Positions 11,563-23,067 are shown, counted from the first letter of the stretch. The stretch is DNA of 64,000 bases from Apodemus sylvaticus (GCF_947179515.1 NC_067472.1:163349261-163413260); one strand, 5' to 3'. Notes: a model not told the origin generated them from the letters alone. A program made the numbers and translations.

Positions 11563-12743
11563 TGCATCACATATATATGTTCATTGGATACTTTCTTTAT
11601 TTACATTTCAAACATTTTTCCTTTTCCAGGTCTCCCCTTCAGAAATCTATCCCATGCCTCCTCCCACTGCCTCTATGAGGGTGCTCCTACATCCACTCCC
11701 ATCTTCCTGCCTTGCAATTCCCCTACACTGGGGCATCGAATACCCTCAGGTCCAAGGGCTGCTCCTCCCACTGGTGTCCACCAAGGCCATCCTCTGCCAC
11801 ATATGTAGGTGGAGACATGTGTCTCTTCATGTGTATTCTTTGGTTGGTGGTCCAGTCCCTGGGAGCTCCAGGAGATCTGTCCTGTTGACACTGTTCCTCC
11901 CCCTACCCCCGCCCATGGGGCTGCAAACCCTCTTATTTCCTTCAGTTCCTTCTCCAACTCCTCCATTGGAAAGCCTGCTTTCAGTCCAATGGTTGTCTGA
12001 GAACATCCACCTCTGTGTCTGTCAGACTCTTGTAGAGCCTCTCAAGAGACAGCCATATCAGGCTCCTGTCAACAGGCACTTTCTGGCATCCACAATAGCA
12101 TCCAGCAGATCCTGGCCAGGGTGTGGAGAAAGAACAACACTCCTCCACTGCTGGTGAGATTGAAAGCTGGTACAATCACTCTGGAAAACAGTCTGGAGGT
12201 TCCTCAGATAACTGGACCTAAGAATCCAGCTATACCATTTTTGGGCATATACCCAGAAGATGCTCCAACATGTAATAAGGACACATTCTCCACTATGTTC
12301 ATAGCAGTCATATTTATAATAGCCAGAAGCTAGAAAGAACCCAGATGTCCCTCAACAGAGGAATGGATACAGAAAATATGGTACATTTACACAATGGAGT
12401 ACTACTCCACTATTAAAAACAATGACTTCATGAAATTCGCAAGCAAATGGGTGGAACTTGAAAATATCATCCTAAGTGAGGTAACTCAGTCACACAAGAA
12501 TATACATGGTATGCACTCATTGATAAGTGGATATTAGCCTCAAAATTCAGAATACCCAATATTCAATTCCCAGATCATATGATGCTAAGAAGAAGAAAGA
12601 CCAAAGTGTGAATGCTTCAACACTTCTTAGAAGGGGGGGCAAAATCCTCACAGGAGAAAAAAAGGGGACAAAGTGTGGAGCAGAGACTGAAGGAAAGGCC
12701 AACTAGAAACTTCCCCAGCTGGCGATCCATCCCATATGCATCA
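11563..12743 (-). mobile_element. Twin-primed (5'-inverted) L1, minus-strand insertion
   Basis: 11571-12100 is an L1 3'UTR on the minus strand, with its 3' end near 11579. 12101-12735 is the end of L1 ORF2 and the first part of the 3'UTR on the plus strand. The plus part stops just before the place in the L1 map where the minus part begins, so the two together cover one continuous stretch with its 5' segment flipped, as twin priming gives. A possible short duplication, ATGCATCA, lies at 11563-11570 and 12736-12743. No poly-T tail survives, so the outer ends are less certain than the inversion. Confidence 0.75.
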
Positions 12744-12759
12744 TTATTTTTTTTTATTT

Positions 12760-12945
12760 GTTTATCTCTGTGAGTGTTTGTATACATGTATATCTGTGTA
12801 CCATATGGATGTCTTAGACTTATGGCAGTCAAAACTGGACATCAGTTTGCCTGGTTATGAGCTGTTATGTGAGTGCTGCCAGTGCAATTTAGGTCCTCTC
12901 GAAGAACAGCCAAGCTCTTAATTACTGAACTATGTTGCCAGTGTT
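12760..12945 (-). mobile_element. B3/B2-family SINE, antisense, diverged
   Basis: 'gcctggttatgagctgttatgtgagtgctg' followed by 'ggtcctctcgaagaacagccaagctcttaa' and 'ctatgttgccag' is the reverse of a B3-like SINE. The TG-rich start is at 12765-12800. Confidence 0.7.
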
Positions 12946-13309
12946 TCTTCATTATTTAGTTACTAGGTTGCAAACAAGATCAGGAGGGCTTGAGAAAATT
13001 CACCCAAACTACTTTTTCAAATTACATTTCAACGATACTCACATAATGCTGATCTCTTTCTGTGTTTAATTGATATACACAGTATCTTTATATGAAAAAA
13101 ATATCAATCTTAGCTAAATCTCAGGTAAATGGCAGCTGTTATTATGAGTTCCTTCATGGGACTTGAAGATTTTAAAGGTACCTTTTTACGTATATGAATT
13201 TCATGTTATCTCTTTCCACTTCTGGAAGTGAGAAAACAGATAGGCAAGCAATCAAGCACTCTCACTACATTGTCAGCCTCTCTTATTTTTTATTTTTTAT
13301 CTTTTTTTT
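12946..13309. other. No recognised feature
   Basis: AT-rich unassigned sequence ending in a T-rich run at about 13285-13310. Confidence 0.45.
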
Positions 13310-13560
13310 TGCACAAAAGGAAGTTTATTTGAGGATTACAGTTTCAGAAGTGTAGCATGGCAGCAGGCAAGCAGGCATGGCACTGGAGCAGAGCTAAGAG
13401 CTTATATCTTGATACACCCAAGACAAGGCAATGAGAGCTAACGAGGAACATCACAGGCTTTTGAAACCTCCAAATCTGTTCCCAGTGGTGCATCTCCTTC
13501 AACAAGGCTATATTTCCTATTCCTTCCAAAACACAAAACAGTTCCATCAACAGGAGACCA
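13310..13560 (-). mobile_element. MaLR-type LTR (MTD-like), antisense
   Basis: On the minus strand the order 'ttgaaggagatgcaccactggg', 'ggaggtttcaaaagcctgtg', 'ctctgctccagtgccatgcctg', 'tgaaactgtaat', 'aaataaacttcc' follows the rodent MaLR LTRs I know as MTD. The AATAAA polyadenylation signal sits near 13326-13333. The family name is from memory; the repeat status is firm. Confidence 0.65.
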
Positions 13561-13599
13561 AATATTCAAATATATAATTCTTTGGGGGCCATTCCTATT

Positions 13600-13733
13600 T
13601 TTTTGCATTTTTTATTTATTTTCTATATTCTTTGTTTACATTCTAAAAGCTTTCCCCTTTCCCAGTCCTCCCGCCCCCGATATGTCCCATAAGTCCTCTT
13701 TTCTCCATCCATTCTCCTATCTTCAGCCTCTTT
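13600..13733 (-). mobile_element. L1 3'-end fragment, antisense
   Basis: A T-rich start and 'tattctttgtttacattctaaaagctttcccctttcccag' give the reverse of a rodent L1 3' end, followed by the usual CT-rich block. Severely 5' truncated. Confidence 0.75.
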
Positions 13734-13739
13734 TAAATT

Positions 13740-13882
13740 TTATTTTGAGATAAGGTTTCACTGAGTTTCCCAGGCTGGTCCTAAACTCCCTCTAGCTGTG
13801 CAGACCTGGAGGAGTGAGCCTCCTACCTAAGCCTCTAGAGTTGGAGAGGCCTCAGATGTGGCTGGCACAGCCTGGCTCACAC
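13740..13882 (-). mobile_element. Old B1-like SINE, antisense
   Basis: 'tttgagataaggtttcactgagtttcccaggctggtcctaaactcc' with 'ggctggcacagcctggc' at the end is the reverse of an early B1/proto-B1 element. It abuts the L1 fragment on its left. Confidence 0.7.
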
Positions 13883-13904
13883 AGCCATTTTATTAATACT
13901 ACAG

Positions 13905-14205
13905 GATTTTCTCATTTATTGTATTGACAACACTTTTTTTTTCATGTACTATATTGTGATTACAATTTCCCTTCTTCCTATTGCTCCCCATTTCTCCCAT
14001 CCTTCTGTCCCATCAGGATCCACACCCTTTTTGTCTCTCCTTAGAAAGCAAACAAATATCTAAGAAATAATAATAAAATAAATTAAATAAAAATCAATTA
14101 AATCATAATATGACAGAATAACACAACAACCAAACCAAAACCCAAAATGGCACAATAAATGTATAGACACCAACATGCACACATGCAAACATGCATACGT
14201 ATACA

Positions 14206-14238
<33 letters not shown>

Positions 14239-14500
14239 CACACAGGAACCGCATAAAATTCCCAAACAGGAAACCATCATAAACACACAAAGGGCTTGTA
14301 AGCTGGCAGGGCTACTCTGACTTAACATTATGAGACATAGATCTTCCAAAGATGTTGTTGAGTTAATTTTGTGTTGGCCATTTACTGCCGAGCATAGGGT
14401 CTTAAGAGTGGTTTGCTTCCTGAGTAGATTTCCTTGGAGATAACTGTTTTTTATATGCTTTTCTGCATGAGAATTGAATACACAGAGAGAAAGCAAACAG
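13905..14500 (-). mobile_element. Old rodent L1 (Lx-like) 3'UTR, antisense, with internal CA repeat
   Basis: The reverse of an old L1 3'UTR: 'tgattacaatttcccttcttcctattgctcccc', 'atccacaccctttttgtctctccttagaaa', a long A-rich AATAAA block at 14065-14105, a CA microsatellite, then 'gtgttggccatttactgccgagcatagggtc'. 5' truncated. Confidence 0.7.
14201..14238 (+). repeat. (CA)n microsatellite
   Basis: CA run with one interruption inside the antisense L1 3'UTR. Cys/Val frames on the minus strand come from it. Confidence 0.97.
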
Positions 14501-15030
14501 TTACTGATGTTTTCTTGAGTTTTATGGTTGCACTGCTAAATTAAATATTTACAAAAAGATTCTTTGGTAAGTTGTTATTTGAGTCCCTCAATACTTTTAA
14601 AAATCATTGTGCACATTAGATGGCCTTTGTTAATCTGGGTTACACCTTGTCAAGGATCCTGAGCTTAAACTGCAGGTTTTACATATGTTTATTACCAAGT
14701 TATTGAAAATAATTTTAAAATAATAATACCACATTGAAACATTTTTTTAAGGGAAAAACTCACACATTTAAAAACTAGGGGAGAATAACAATATCTTCTA
14801 TTTGCAATTTAGTCAAATGTCTTAGTCAAAGAAAAATTTTCAGGATGCTTCTTCGTTCAATCTGTTACAATGCAATCTTTTGATCAAATACATGGAATAC
14901 ACCTGGGATCACAAACGTAATACTGGAGAAAATGTGGATTGTATCCAAAAGCTTTTGGAAAGTAATTGGATATTTTTCATTGATCTTATCATCAAACTCA
15001 GCAAGCCAATTCTTTAAAACCATTTTTTTT
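14501..15030. other. No recognised feature
   Basis: AT-rich unassigned sequence. Confidence 0.45.
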
Positions 15031-15078
15031 TATTTCATTGGATGATGAAAAAGCATTTGACAAAATTCAGCATCCTTT
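15031..15078 (+). mobile_element. 48-bp L1 ORF2 scrap carrying RT motif A
   Basis: 'atttcattggatgatgaaaaagc' and the next 25 bp match the terminal L1 at 63416-63464 with few changes. It encodes ISLDDEKAFDKIQHP, the metal-binding motif A of the reverse transcriptase. Nothing of ORF2 flanks it on either side. Confidence 0.85.
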
Positions 15079-15160
15079 CTTTTTTTTTCTTTTTTTTTCT
15101 TCGATATATTTTTTATTTACATTTCAAATGATTTCCCCTTTTCTAAATCTGGTAGTGGTT
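15079..15160 (-). mobile_element. Very short L1 3' end with poly-T, antisense
   Basis: The poly-T tract at 15079-15102 followed by 'atatattttttatttacatttcaaatgatttcccc' is the reverse of an L1 3' end with its A-tail. About 60 bp of body remain. It abuts the plus-strand ORF2 scrap. Confidence 0.8.
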
Positions 15161-15989
15161 CTAAGAGATCTTTTCCTAGGTATGTGTTATGAGAATGAGA
15201 CATTTATTCAGGAATTTTGATTGTTCCATTTCTCATGGTCTCCCAGTCTTGACACGCTTCGTCTGATAATAGCAAAAGGCTGACTGACTATGGTTATCCT
15301 CAATCTCAAATATTGTTATTATTTAATAACCTAATATGAATTCATCTCAATAAATTAATTTTAATATTTAATGTTTGGACACCATTGACCTCATGGAAGT
15401 GGAGGTGAGTTTTCCAAAGCTACTTCAAATTTTAGAATATGAAATCAGCAAAACATGAGATGGCTGTCCCTTGAGTTGTCCTAGCTATTTGGTACTTCAC
15501 ACCTCTTTCATCTGTTCTTTCGGGTAAAAATGGTGTCCTACTGAAAAATCAAGTCAGCTAATTGCAGTTTCAGTTAAAAATCACACAGACAATTTTCTTC
15601 AAAGCCGTGACTGTTCTTTCATGTGGGACAGAAAGTCTTATGCATATTTCCATTTGATCACACCTGGTATGAAAATGACTTACCAGGATATTGATGCCAA
15701 GCGAAGTCAAAAGTTTTTTTTTTAGTTGATACGGGCCGGTCTAGGGTAAACATAGCTACCAGTCCTAAGTGCTGGGCAGCGAGGGTGGCAGGGACTCCTA
15801 AGGTGCCCATGCAGTTTTGTCTGCACTGCCTGGAACACCTTTACCAACACTGTGTTTCATTCCATGAACACACAGTCAATTCCCATGGGCCTCTGGGATT
15901 CCAAGGACCACGAATTGAGAGTTGCTGCTTTTAAACTTTGGAATTTTTACTATATTTATTACTTAACTTAAGACCATTTTTTTTTCTCA
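15161..15989. other. No recognised feature
   Basis: Unassigned sequence, slightly GC-richer at 15730-15910. Confidence 0.45.
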
Positions 15990-16317
15990 GCACATGCCAT
16001 AGTTTGAATGAGCATGGCCCCATACCCATAGCCTCATGCACTTGCATGCTTAGTCCCCAGTTGAAGAACTCTTTGGAAAGATTAGGATATGTGTCCCTGT
16101 TGGAGGTATGTTGGAGTTTGCTTTGTAACTTCAAAAGCCCACATATCATGCCCAGAAGCCCTCTCTCTCTACCTGTCTGACTGTAGTTTAGAATGGAAAA
16201 CTCTCAGCAACCACCGAGCATCATGCCTGCCAACATGCTCACATGATGATGATAATGGACTTGACAATGTACTAAGGAAGCTCCCAATTAAATTCTTTCT
16301 TTTATAAGAGTTGCCTT
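15990..16317 (+). mobile_element. MaLR-type LTR (MTD-like), 5' part
   Basis: 'catagtttgaatgagcatgg', 'aacttcaaaagcccacatatcatgcccag', 'gatgataatggacttgac' and 'ccaattaaattctttcttttataagagttgcc' follow the rodent MaLR LTR order. The element is cut at 16317 by an L1 insertion and resumes at 16561. Confidence 0.7.
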
Positions 16318-16550
16318 TATGTAGCAGAGGATGGCCTTGTTGAAAATCAATGAGAAGAGAGGCCTTTGGTCCTGTGAAGGCTCTTTCTTTGCTCCAGTGT
16401 AGGGGAATGTCAGGGTAGGGAAGCAGGAGTGGGTAGGTTGGTAAGCAGGGGGGTGAGGGTGAGGTAGGGAGTTTTCAAAGGAGAAACCAGAAAAGAGGAT
16501 AACATTTGAAATGTAAATAAAGAAAATATCTAATAAAAAATAAATAAAAT
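16318..16550 (+). mobile_element. 5'-truncated L1 nested in the MaLR LTR
   Basis: L1 3'UTR from 'tatgtagcagaggatggcc' to 'agaaaatatctaataaaaaa' and a short A-rich tail. A perfect 10-bp target-site duplication, GAGTTGCCTT, flanks it at 16308-16317 and 16551-16560. Removing the L1 restores the LTR reading 'ataagagttgcctt...atggtatctttt'. The L1 is therefore younger than the LTR. Confidence 0.93.
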
Positions 16551-16605
16551 GAGTTGCCTTGTTTATGGTATCTTTTAATATCAACAGAACCCTGACTAAG
16601 ACAGT
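16551..16605 (+). mobile_element. MaLR-type LTR (MTD-like), 3' part
   Basis: Continuation of the LTR interrupted at 16317: 'atggtatcttttaatatcaacagaaccctgactaagaca', the usual MaLR LTR terminus. Confidence 0.7.
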
Positions 16606-16670
16606 ATATAACTAATTTCCTAGCTTCCCCAAGTAATTTACAAAGTCACAATTAGAAATTTAAATGTGTG

Positions 16671-16692
16671 TATATATATATATATGTATATA
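16671..16692 (+). repeat. (TA)n microsatellite
   Basis: Short TA run beside CA-rich sequence. Confidence 0.9.
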
Positions 16693-19600
16693 TCACACAT
16701 ACACAGATATGTTTATACACAGAAAGAGAGAGGCATACAGAGTGTGACATTTTAGTATCATATCAATTGATTTGTTTACTATTCTATTTACACCTTCGAT
16801 CATTTAGCTTCTAATATGTTTTACAATCTAGAGGTGCAAGAAAACAATTTTCAGGTATTTTTTATATTACAAATAGTATTTTAAAATTGAATATTCCAAA
16901 AAATGTCTAATATCCTTAAAATAATAAGAACAAGCGGTTTGTTAAGCAAGAAGCACTGGCAACTGCTTAAAAACTGTCTCCCTGCAACTCCATGAACTAC
17001 AAGAATGATGGATAAAAGTGGACCTTATTGCTAAATGTAAATGGACTTTAAATACAGTTTGAAAATAATAATAATAATTCTGCAATAGCCAATCCTTCCT
17101 GCAGTGATTGCACCAAAGCAAGGTCTGTCCACCACCACCACCACCACTGTCACCACTGCATGATACTGCTGTTGTTATATGGAAACTATGATTTTTTGTT
17201 TGTTTATTTTGATTTATTTTGGGATTAAGGTTAAGGCTTATTCCTTTGAACCTTGTTTTTTGTTGCCATATGATAAAGTCTTTTTGTTTCATTTGTGTGT
17301 GTTTGTGTGTGTGTGTGTGTGTGCAATCATATTTTTCTCATTTTTGCTTTTCTTATCAATAAGGAGACAATCAAGTTTACAACCACTGCTGGCAAGCAGT
17401 AGGGTTCCTTTTTCCTCCCCCAAATAAGGAATTAATTGATAGCCCAGAGAAGAGTGACTTTTGTTAACATCATTGAAGTCATATTGGGTAAAAAAGAGCC
17501 CCCCAAATCTGGCAGACCTTGGAGGGTCTGGGTCTTTATTTGAGGTTACAGTGTTCCACCTCATGATTCCATCATTTTCCCACTGGTCTAAAGGTATCTA
17601 TATAACTCTCCTATGGCAGGGATTGTATCTCTGTCTCTATCATGAATAGCTGGGGTAGGAGCCATGTTTTGGCGTTCCAGCACATATTCAGCTTTAGTAG
17701 AGTCCCTGAGCCAAGCAGCAGTGAGGGATTGATGTTGGTTGCTCAAGATAAGAGTGGAGTCCTCATATCCCTCCAGTCCTTTCAGTGCAATGGGGAGAGG
17801 GATCCAGCTCATGTGAGAGGAAATGGACTATTTTCTAAGGAAATGGAAACTTATTACTGGGGATAAAAAGCAACAACAAAAAGGAATCTAATTGTATATT
17901 CCTTGGGTGGGGAAGCCATAAGAAAAACTCAAACTGATTTATTGTGTTCCGCCTTTTTACATCCTGATAGTTCATTGCCCCACAACCCCACAATTATATT
18001 GTTTAAAAAAATTATAGAATAAAATAATACACTTGTTTTATATCACTTTTAAAGACTCCAATAGTTCTGAGTAAAATGATATGTTGAGTGATTGTACTGG
18101 AATCAGTTACAAACACTTGTTAATAAATATGAAATGATAGGTAATTTGAGAAAAGAAATTTTTGTTTCACAGTAGAAAAATCTTTATTCTCATCAAATAA
18201 ATTTTATATTTTGTTAAAGAGTAAATAATAAAAATAATGTAGGTTTATTTATTAATAGAGCCTGAATTAATTGTCATATTTTTAAAATGAATTCCCCAAC
18301 ACACAATTAATAACTAGAGTGCGGGTAGGTGGATTTCAGATGTTTCCTATACAAGCAATTTTAGAAAAAATGTTCATCACAAAACTAAGAAGAAAAACTG
18401 TATATAGCTAAATGTATGTAATGTTTTTGTTTATCTTCTTTGTGAAGATGGTTGACTTTTTAATTTTGTGAACTAAGTATTTTTGATTAATATGACTTCT
18501 TTGCAGCTTGAGATAAGAGTCTTTGAACTTCAGACTCTTTTCATGTTTCTGGAATCATCCTTGCTTACCTCTGTGTAGATCTGTTTGCTGTGCAGTGGTT
18601 TATAGAGAAGAAGCTGAATTCCTGCCTTGTGGAAAGTCTCCTAAAAGCATTTGATGATCATGTCCCAATAAAAGGGGGGTGATTTAGTCAGTTATTAATG
18701 TGGAAGACCTGTAGCTGAAGGAGTAGAACATACAAACTATTCCAAAAGAGGACTCTGTCCCCGCCCCAGGCCCTGCTCTTCACTGGATGGCTATTTATAG
18801 CTAAGCAAAGGCTCTTTGAGACATGAGTGAGGCACAGGAACACAGCCTGCTTTTAACATCCCTGTATAAAGAGAATGTCTCACCAGATCTGCTGCGACCT
18901 CTATCACATCCATCCTAGACACATCCCTGCCTTGAGAGGGATATTACAGACAGTACCAGGGGACTCCTTTAATGTTGCTGCTAAAATAGTTCCTATTCTT
19001 GTGAATGAACTTCTCTCTAAATGCTAGCTGTCAAGTTAGACCATTTACTTCATGTGCAGGTCTCATTAGCTTGGTTGACTGAATATGTGACCTAGGAGAC
19101 CTTAGGAAAAAAATACCAACTCTCTTGAGTCTAAATTTGTCTTATTGTTCTGAAAAAGCTGTGCTTTTTCTGCATAATTAATGTTTTTGCACATATCATT
19201 GCATTGTATCTTAAATTGCTTGTTAGATATCAACAGATATGTACCTCAATTTGCTATTTTGACATTTATCTCAAACTGAGAAGAAACAGAAAACCTAGGT
19301 AGAAAAAAATCTTTAAAATTTCTTAAAATAAAATTACATCATTTCTCTCTTCCCTTTCCTTCTTCTCATCCCTCCCCAAAACAGCATTCCTTAGTTGCCT
19401 TTAGTTCCTTGTCTATGGGTGAAAAACCTGTGATATCCCCCTTTCCATTTTGCTGTGTCTGGTGGTAGTGTACACTGTAAGATGTTTAGGCATCTTACAA
19501 TGAGTAGACATCACTAGGAACTTCTCAAAAAAAGATTTAATTGTATTTTGACTTGACTTATTTTGCACTTTCTCACACACTTTAAATACTAAAATGCAAC

Positions 19601-20528
19601 CTGTGTTCTCTGGATTTAATGTTATGAACCTCCAAATGGATATAAGAGGGGCCATACTCTTATGTAAGCAATGACTTCTGATTGGCATCCTTTATCTCCT
19701 TTTCTCCATAAATGACAAGAAACAAGACTAATTGTTATTCTAGAAACCCTTGTGCTACCTATCCGGCAATGAAAGGGTGAAGGAAATGAGTATAATATCA
19801 GAAGATGCCAGGCTGTACTCTTGGCTACTATGATGTATTCTGTGAGCTGATTTTGATCATAAATCCACAGGAGATTTCAGCTGAGAGACATGTGGTTATG
19901 GATCAAACCACACAGACACAAGGAATATGATCAAACCATGAACAGCTGTTCATTGAGAGTGGCCTGCATGCAATAAAAACAATATAAGAAGATGAGAGCA
20001 TTAGCTGTGCTTCTGGGAAGTCCAAAGCTCCTAGGCATCCTGGAGGAACCAGTTCGCTAAATAGACAGGGAGAAACACATCTGAACAAGGAAGAGGTGGA
20101 TGGCTATGCCAAGTGGATGAAGGGTGAGATGTGTCATCAACATCTTCCATTAAAGAGGACACAGTTGTCTGTTCTAGCAGCTTTGAGCAGCAGACAGCCT
20201 TTTGAGTAGCAGACTGCTACTGGCGTGTAGTGTAGTATCCAGAGAATCACATCTTCCCTGGAGTATCACACATAGTGTGACTGCTGGCTACCCTCAATGA
20301 GCCAACTCTGCCCAGAGGAGTCATTCCCAGGCTCTTCAGTTTTTCCACTTGCTTCTTGCTCATTCCATCCATTTCCTTTCATGAGTATAGATTCCTAGTG
20401 AGTATTGGTTAGCCAGCTTCATCCTAACTAATTCAAGTTAAGAATCTAATGACAGCAGCTAAAGGTGTTTCCTGTAGTAGTAGCCCAACTCTTTGTGCAA
20501 GTGTGAATGATCATTGAAAGACAGCACT
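16693..20528. other. Largely unassigned 3.8 kb
   Basis: Contains a CCA-trinucleotide stretch (about 17130-17160), a TG microsatellite at 17294-17323, and AT-rich DNA at 17980-18480. The CT-rich start at 19330-19380 could be an antisense L1 tail. The region 18470-19010 looks non-repetitive. No coding frame here resembles a protein family. Confidence 0.45.
17294..17323 (+). repeat. (TG)n microsatellite
   Basis: TG run of about 30 bp with one TTTG interruption. Confidence 0.95.
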
Positions 20529-20645
20529 AAGCTGGGCAGTGGTGGTGCATGCCTTTAGTCCCAGCACTTGGGAGGCAGAGTCAGGCAGATTTCTGAGTTC
20601 CCAGCCTTGTTTACAGAGTGAGTTCCAGGACATCCAGGGCTACAG
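20529..20645 (+). mobile_element. B1 SINE, 3' truncated
   Basis: Clear B1 start 'aagctgggcagtggtggtgc', then 'atgcctttagtcccagcactt', 'gggaggcagag' and 'gagttccaggacatccagggctaca'. The usual 'agaaaccctgtctc' end is absent. Least diverged SINE of the window. Confidence 0.93.
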
Positions 20646-21654
20646 TGTGACTGCTACAGATACCAAATTCTCTCTCAGATAACTTCTTTTAAATCCTTAT
20701 TTTATTTTTCTTATATCAGAAAAATGTCACCTTGTTCTTCTAAGACAGAATGAAATAAAATTGTCCCCTACCAATGTTGTTTAACAAATTAAATGAGCTT
20801 GTACAGGAGGTAGACTATTTAACACTCAGACAGAAGTTGTGACTTGCAGCAACATATCCTTTCTGATTTTCACTTTAGATACATTAGGTTATTAATTTTA
20901 GAAAATAGCATCAGACTATGTGGTATTTGTAAGCTATTATTAGAGTTCTGATTGATAAGTTGGCTGAATTTGAAGTCACAACTATCTTCCCATATATTTA
21001 ATATTTTCCATTATACCACAGATAGGCAAGCTTCTCTAAAGAGCATGTTATGAAATATTTTAGGCTTCATTAACCAAAAGTTCATGTCTCAGTTTCTCTA
21101 CTCAGCATTTGGAAGAAGGAGGAGACACAATGCCAGCACTCAACTCTGTTTACACAGCAGGTAGCAGGTGGATCTGCATCTCACTCTAATTCTTCTAGCT
21201 ACCTAAGGACCTTGAGGAACTCAACCAGCCACAGGAGAATATCTTCGTAAGTAGAGCTTTCAGTCTGCTCAGGCAGGGACAGGATGCAACCATGGCTAAA
21301 AAATGAATATTCCAGTGCTGATTAACATGTGCTTGTTTCCAGCTTTGTAGGAGCTCTCTGAAGTAATTGATTCATGGATAAGAGTTATTATTGATGAGGC
21401 AGGTGAGCAGGGCTCAGAAATAGATATTGAATTAGGGTGATAGAATAGGATATACTGTGAGTTGATTCTGAGACATAGATTATACCTATGCTCTTCTTCC
21501 TGCTGGCTGTGTAACATTGGGAAGTGGATCGCTTACTTTTAACTGTGTAACAAAATATATAAAACCACATAAGGAAGGGCTTACTGTGGCTCAGAAGCTG
21601 GGGCTACAAGTCATCACATTAGGAAAGGCCTGGTGCAGGAGTGTGAGTCACTGG
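20646..21654. other. Mostly unassigned; weak MIR at 21476-21545
   Basis: 'cttcctgctggctgtgtaacattgggaagtggatcgcttac' at 21496-21537 resembles the MIR core, but the match is short. Otherwise nothing is recognised. Confidence 0.4.
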
Positions 21655-21996
21655 GTTCATCACCTCTACAGTCAGGCTGCAGGTGGGCTCCTTGCTTCCG
21701 TGATTAGGCAGTAGGTAGGAGCATAGCTTCTGTAGCCATAGGCACGTACTTTCCACAATCAGCGAGCAGGTGGGTACATAGCTTCTGCAGTCAGAGAGCT
21801 GATGGGCACATAGCTTCCTAGTCAGGGTGCAGGTAGACACATTATTTCTATAGTCATAGAGCAGGTAGATATATTATTTCCACAGTCACTGAGCTGGTAG
21901 GTACATTGCTTCCACAGTTAGAAAGTGGGTGGGTGCATAGCTTCTTCAGTCATGGGCACATAGTCTTCACAGTCAGAGAGTTTGTGAGCACATATC
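21655..21996 (+). repeat. Degenerate ~32-bp minisatellite
   Basis: At least eight diverged tandem units of about 32 bp. The recurring frame is 'gcttc.gcagtcagagagc', then 'aggtgggcacata'. Clear unit starts lie at about 21779, 21811, 21842, 21874, 21906 and 21938. Units at both ends are partial. The array stops at 'gagcacata' (21994) and resumes at 22607 after an insertion. Confidence 0.85.
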
Positions 21997-22606
21997 TGTA
22001 GGCAAATTTTTTTTCTCAACCTATTTTTAAGTGTTCAACCTTTCCTATAGCCTACCTCCCACCAGAGTTAGTAGAAAAGAAAAGCTATTAGACACAGAGC
22101 AAGTAAGTCTGTTTAGAAATAGTACTTTGGGGGTCCAAGCACAATCTTCATTGTCAGGATATCAGCAATGCAGTCCAGTAACAAACACCAAATACTAACC
22201 AGCAGCTGCGGTTCAGTCCACTTCAAACCATCAAGGGCAATTCAATCCAGAAGAAAGTTCAAGGCTCACCATTCAGCCCATGACCACTGCAAAAGCAATT
22301 ATAACCCCCAGTAACCTCATGAGAAGTTCGTTGGTGAGCTTCTTTGGTGTCACCACAAGTAGAACTAAGCAACTCAATGTAAGGGATCCCAATATATGTG
22401 TTTTGTTAGTGAAGAAGAACAAAGCAGGGCGAAGCAAACCAATGCTTGAGCTCCCACTGTCTGCGGGGTCATAATTATATTCTTTCTGAACACCATGCAT
22501 ACTTTCACATGTTTGTTATAGCAAAACATCCTTTCACCTGTGTGCCCCAGCAAAACATCATGTGACATGACTGACCTTCCAATGAAAATAACAAGTTTCT
22601 ACTTCA
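21997..22606 (-). mobile_element. LTR-like insertion splitting the minisatellite
   Basis: The block starts TGTAGG and ends ACTTCA on the + strand, so it has TG...CA ends. Minisatellite units lie on both sides. Its minus strand reads like an ERV LTR: 'gatgttttgctggggcacacaggtg', a TATA-like 'gaatataattatg', 'cttagttctacttgtggtgac'. The possible duplication is imperfect (CATATC at 21991-21996, CATAGT at 22607-22612 by one placement). The subfamily is not named. Confidence 0.6.
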
Positions 22607-22665
22607 CATAGTTTCTGCAGTCAGGGTGCTAGTGGACACATAGTTTTCACTGTCAGGGGAAGGCA
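22607..22665 (+). repeat. Minisatellite, right-hand remnant
   Basis: 'catagtttctgcagtcaggg' and 'gacacatagttttcactgtcagggg' continue the 32-bp unit pattern broken at 21994. Confidence 0.75.
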
Positions 22666-22904
22666 GGTGACTGCTTCTACTCCATTTCATTAGCCATGGT
22701 CCTGGTCCATGGAATTGTGCGGTGCACAGTCAAGGTATATCTCCCCTCCTCATTAAGCTTCTCTGGAAACACCCTCACAGATGCATCCAAGGAGTTCTTA
22801 TTCAGAACATGTCATTTAGAAGCTCCCAAAGCTCTTTACCTATATCATTCCCAGAGCTTCTAGAGAACATTCAACTGATATTATGTATATTGATATTTAT
22901 GTAT

Positions 22905-23045
22905 TTATGTTAATTTCACCTCATTTCCAAGTCTATGAAGTACTGTAGTTATTCACATAATTTTGTTAGGAGACATTGAACGTCTCTCTTCAGCCTTGAA
23001 CAGTAGTTTGTCTAGGCTTGTAGCTGTTACCTGTTTTTCACACAC
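22905..23045 (+). repeat. Unnamed dispersed repeat, copy 1
   Basis: Matches 27740-27870 over about 140 bp: 'tttatgttaattt', 'ttcagccttgaacagtagtttgtctaggcttgtagctgttacctgtttttca'. Two diverged copies 4.8 kb apart show it is an interspersed repeat. I do not recognise the family. Confidence 0.65.
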
Positions 23046-23067
23046 ACACACAAGCACATACACACAA

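Noticed and set aside
19320..19700. Possible antisense L1 3'UTR
   Set aside because: The CT-rich start fits, but later words do not follow the L1 order clearly.
21655..21996. CRISPR-like array of 32-bp units
   Set aside because: Units are contiguous with no unique spacers, in mammalian DNA; it is a degenerate minisatellite.
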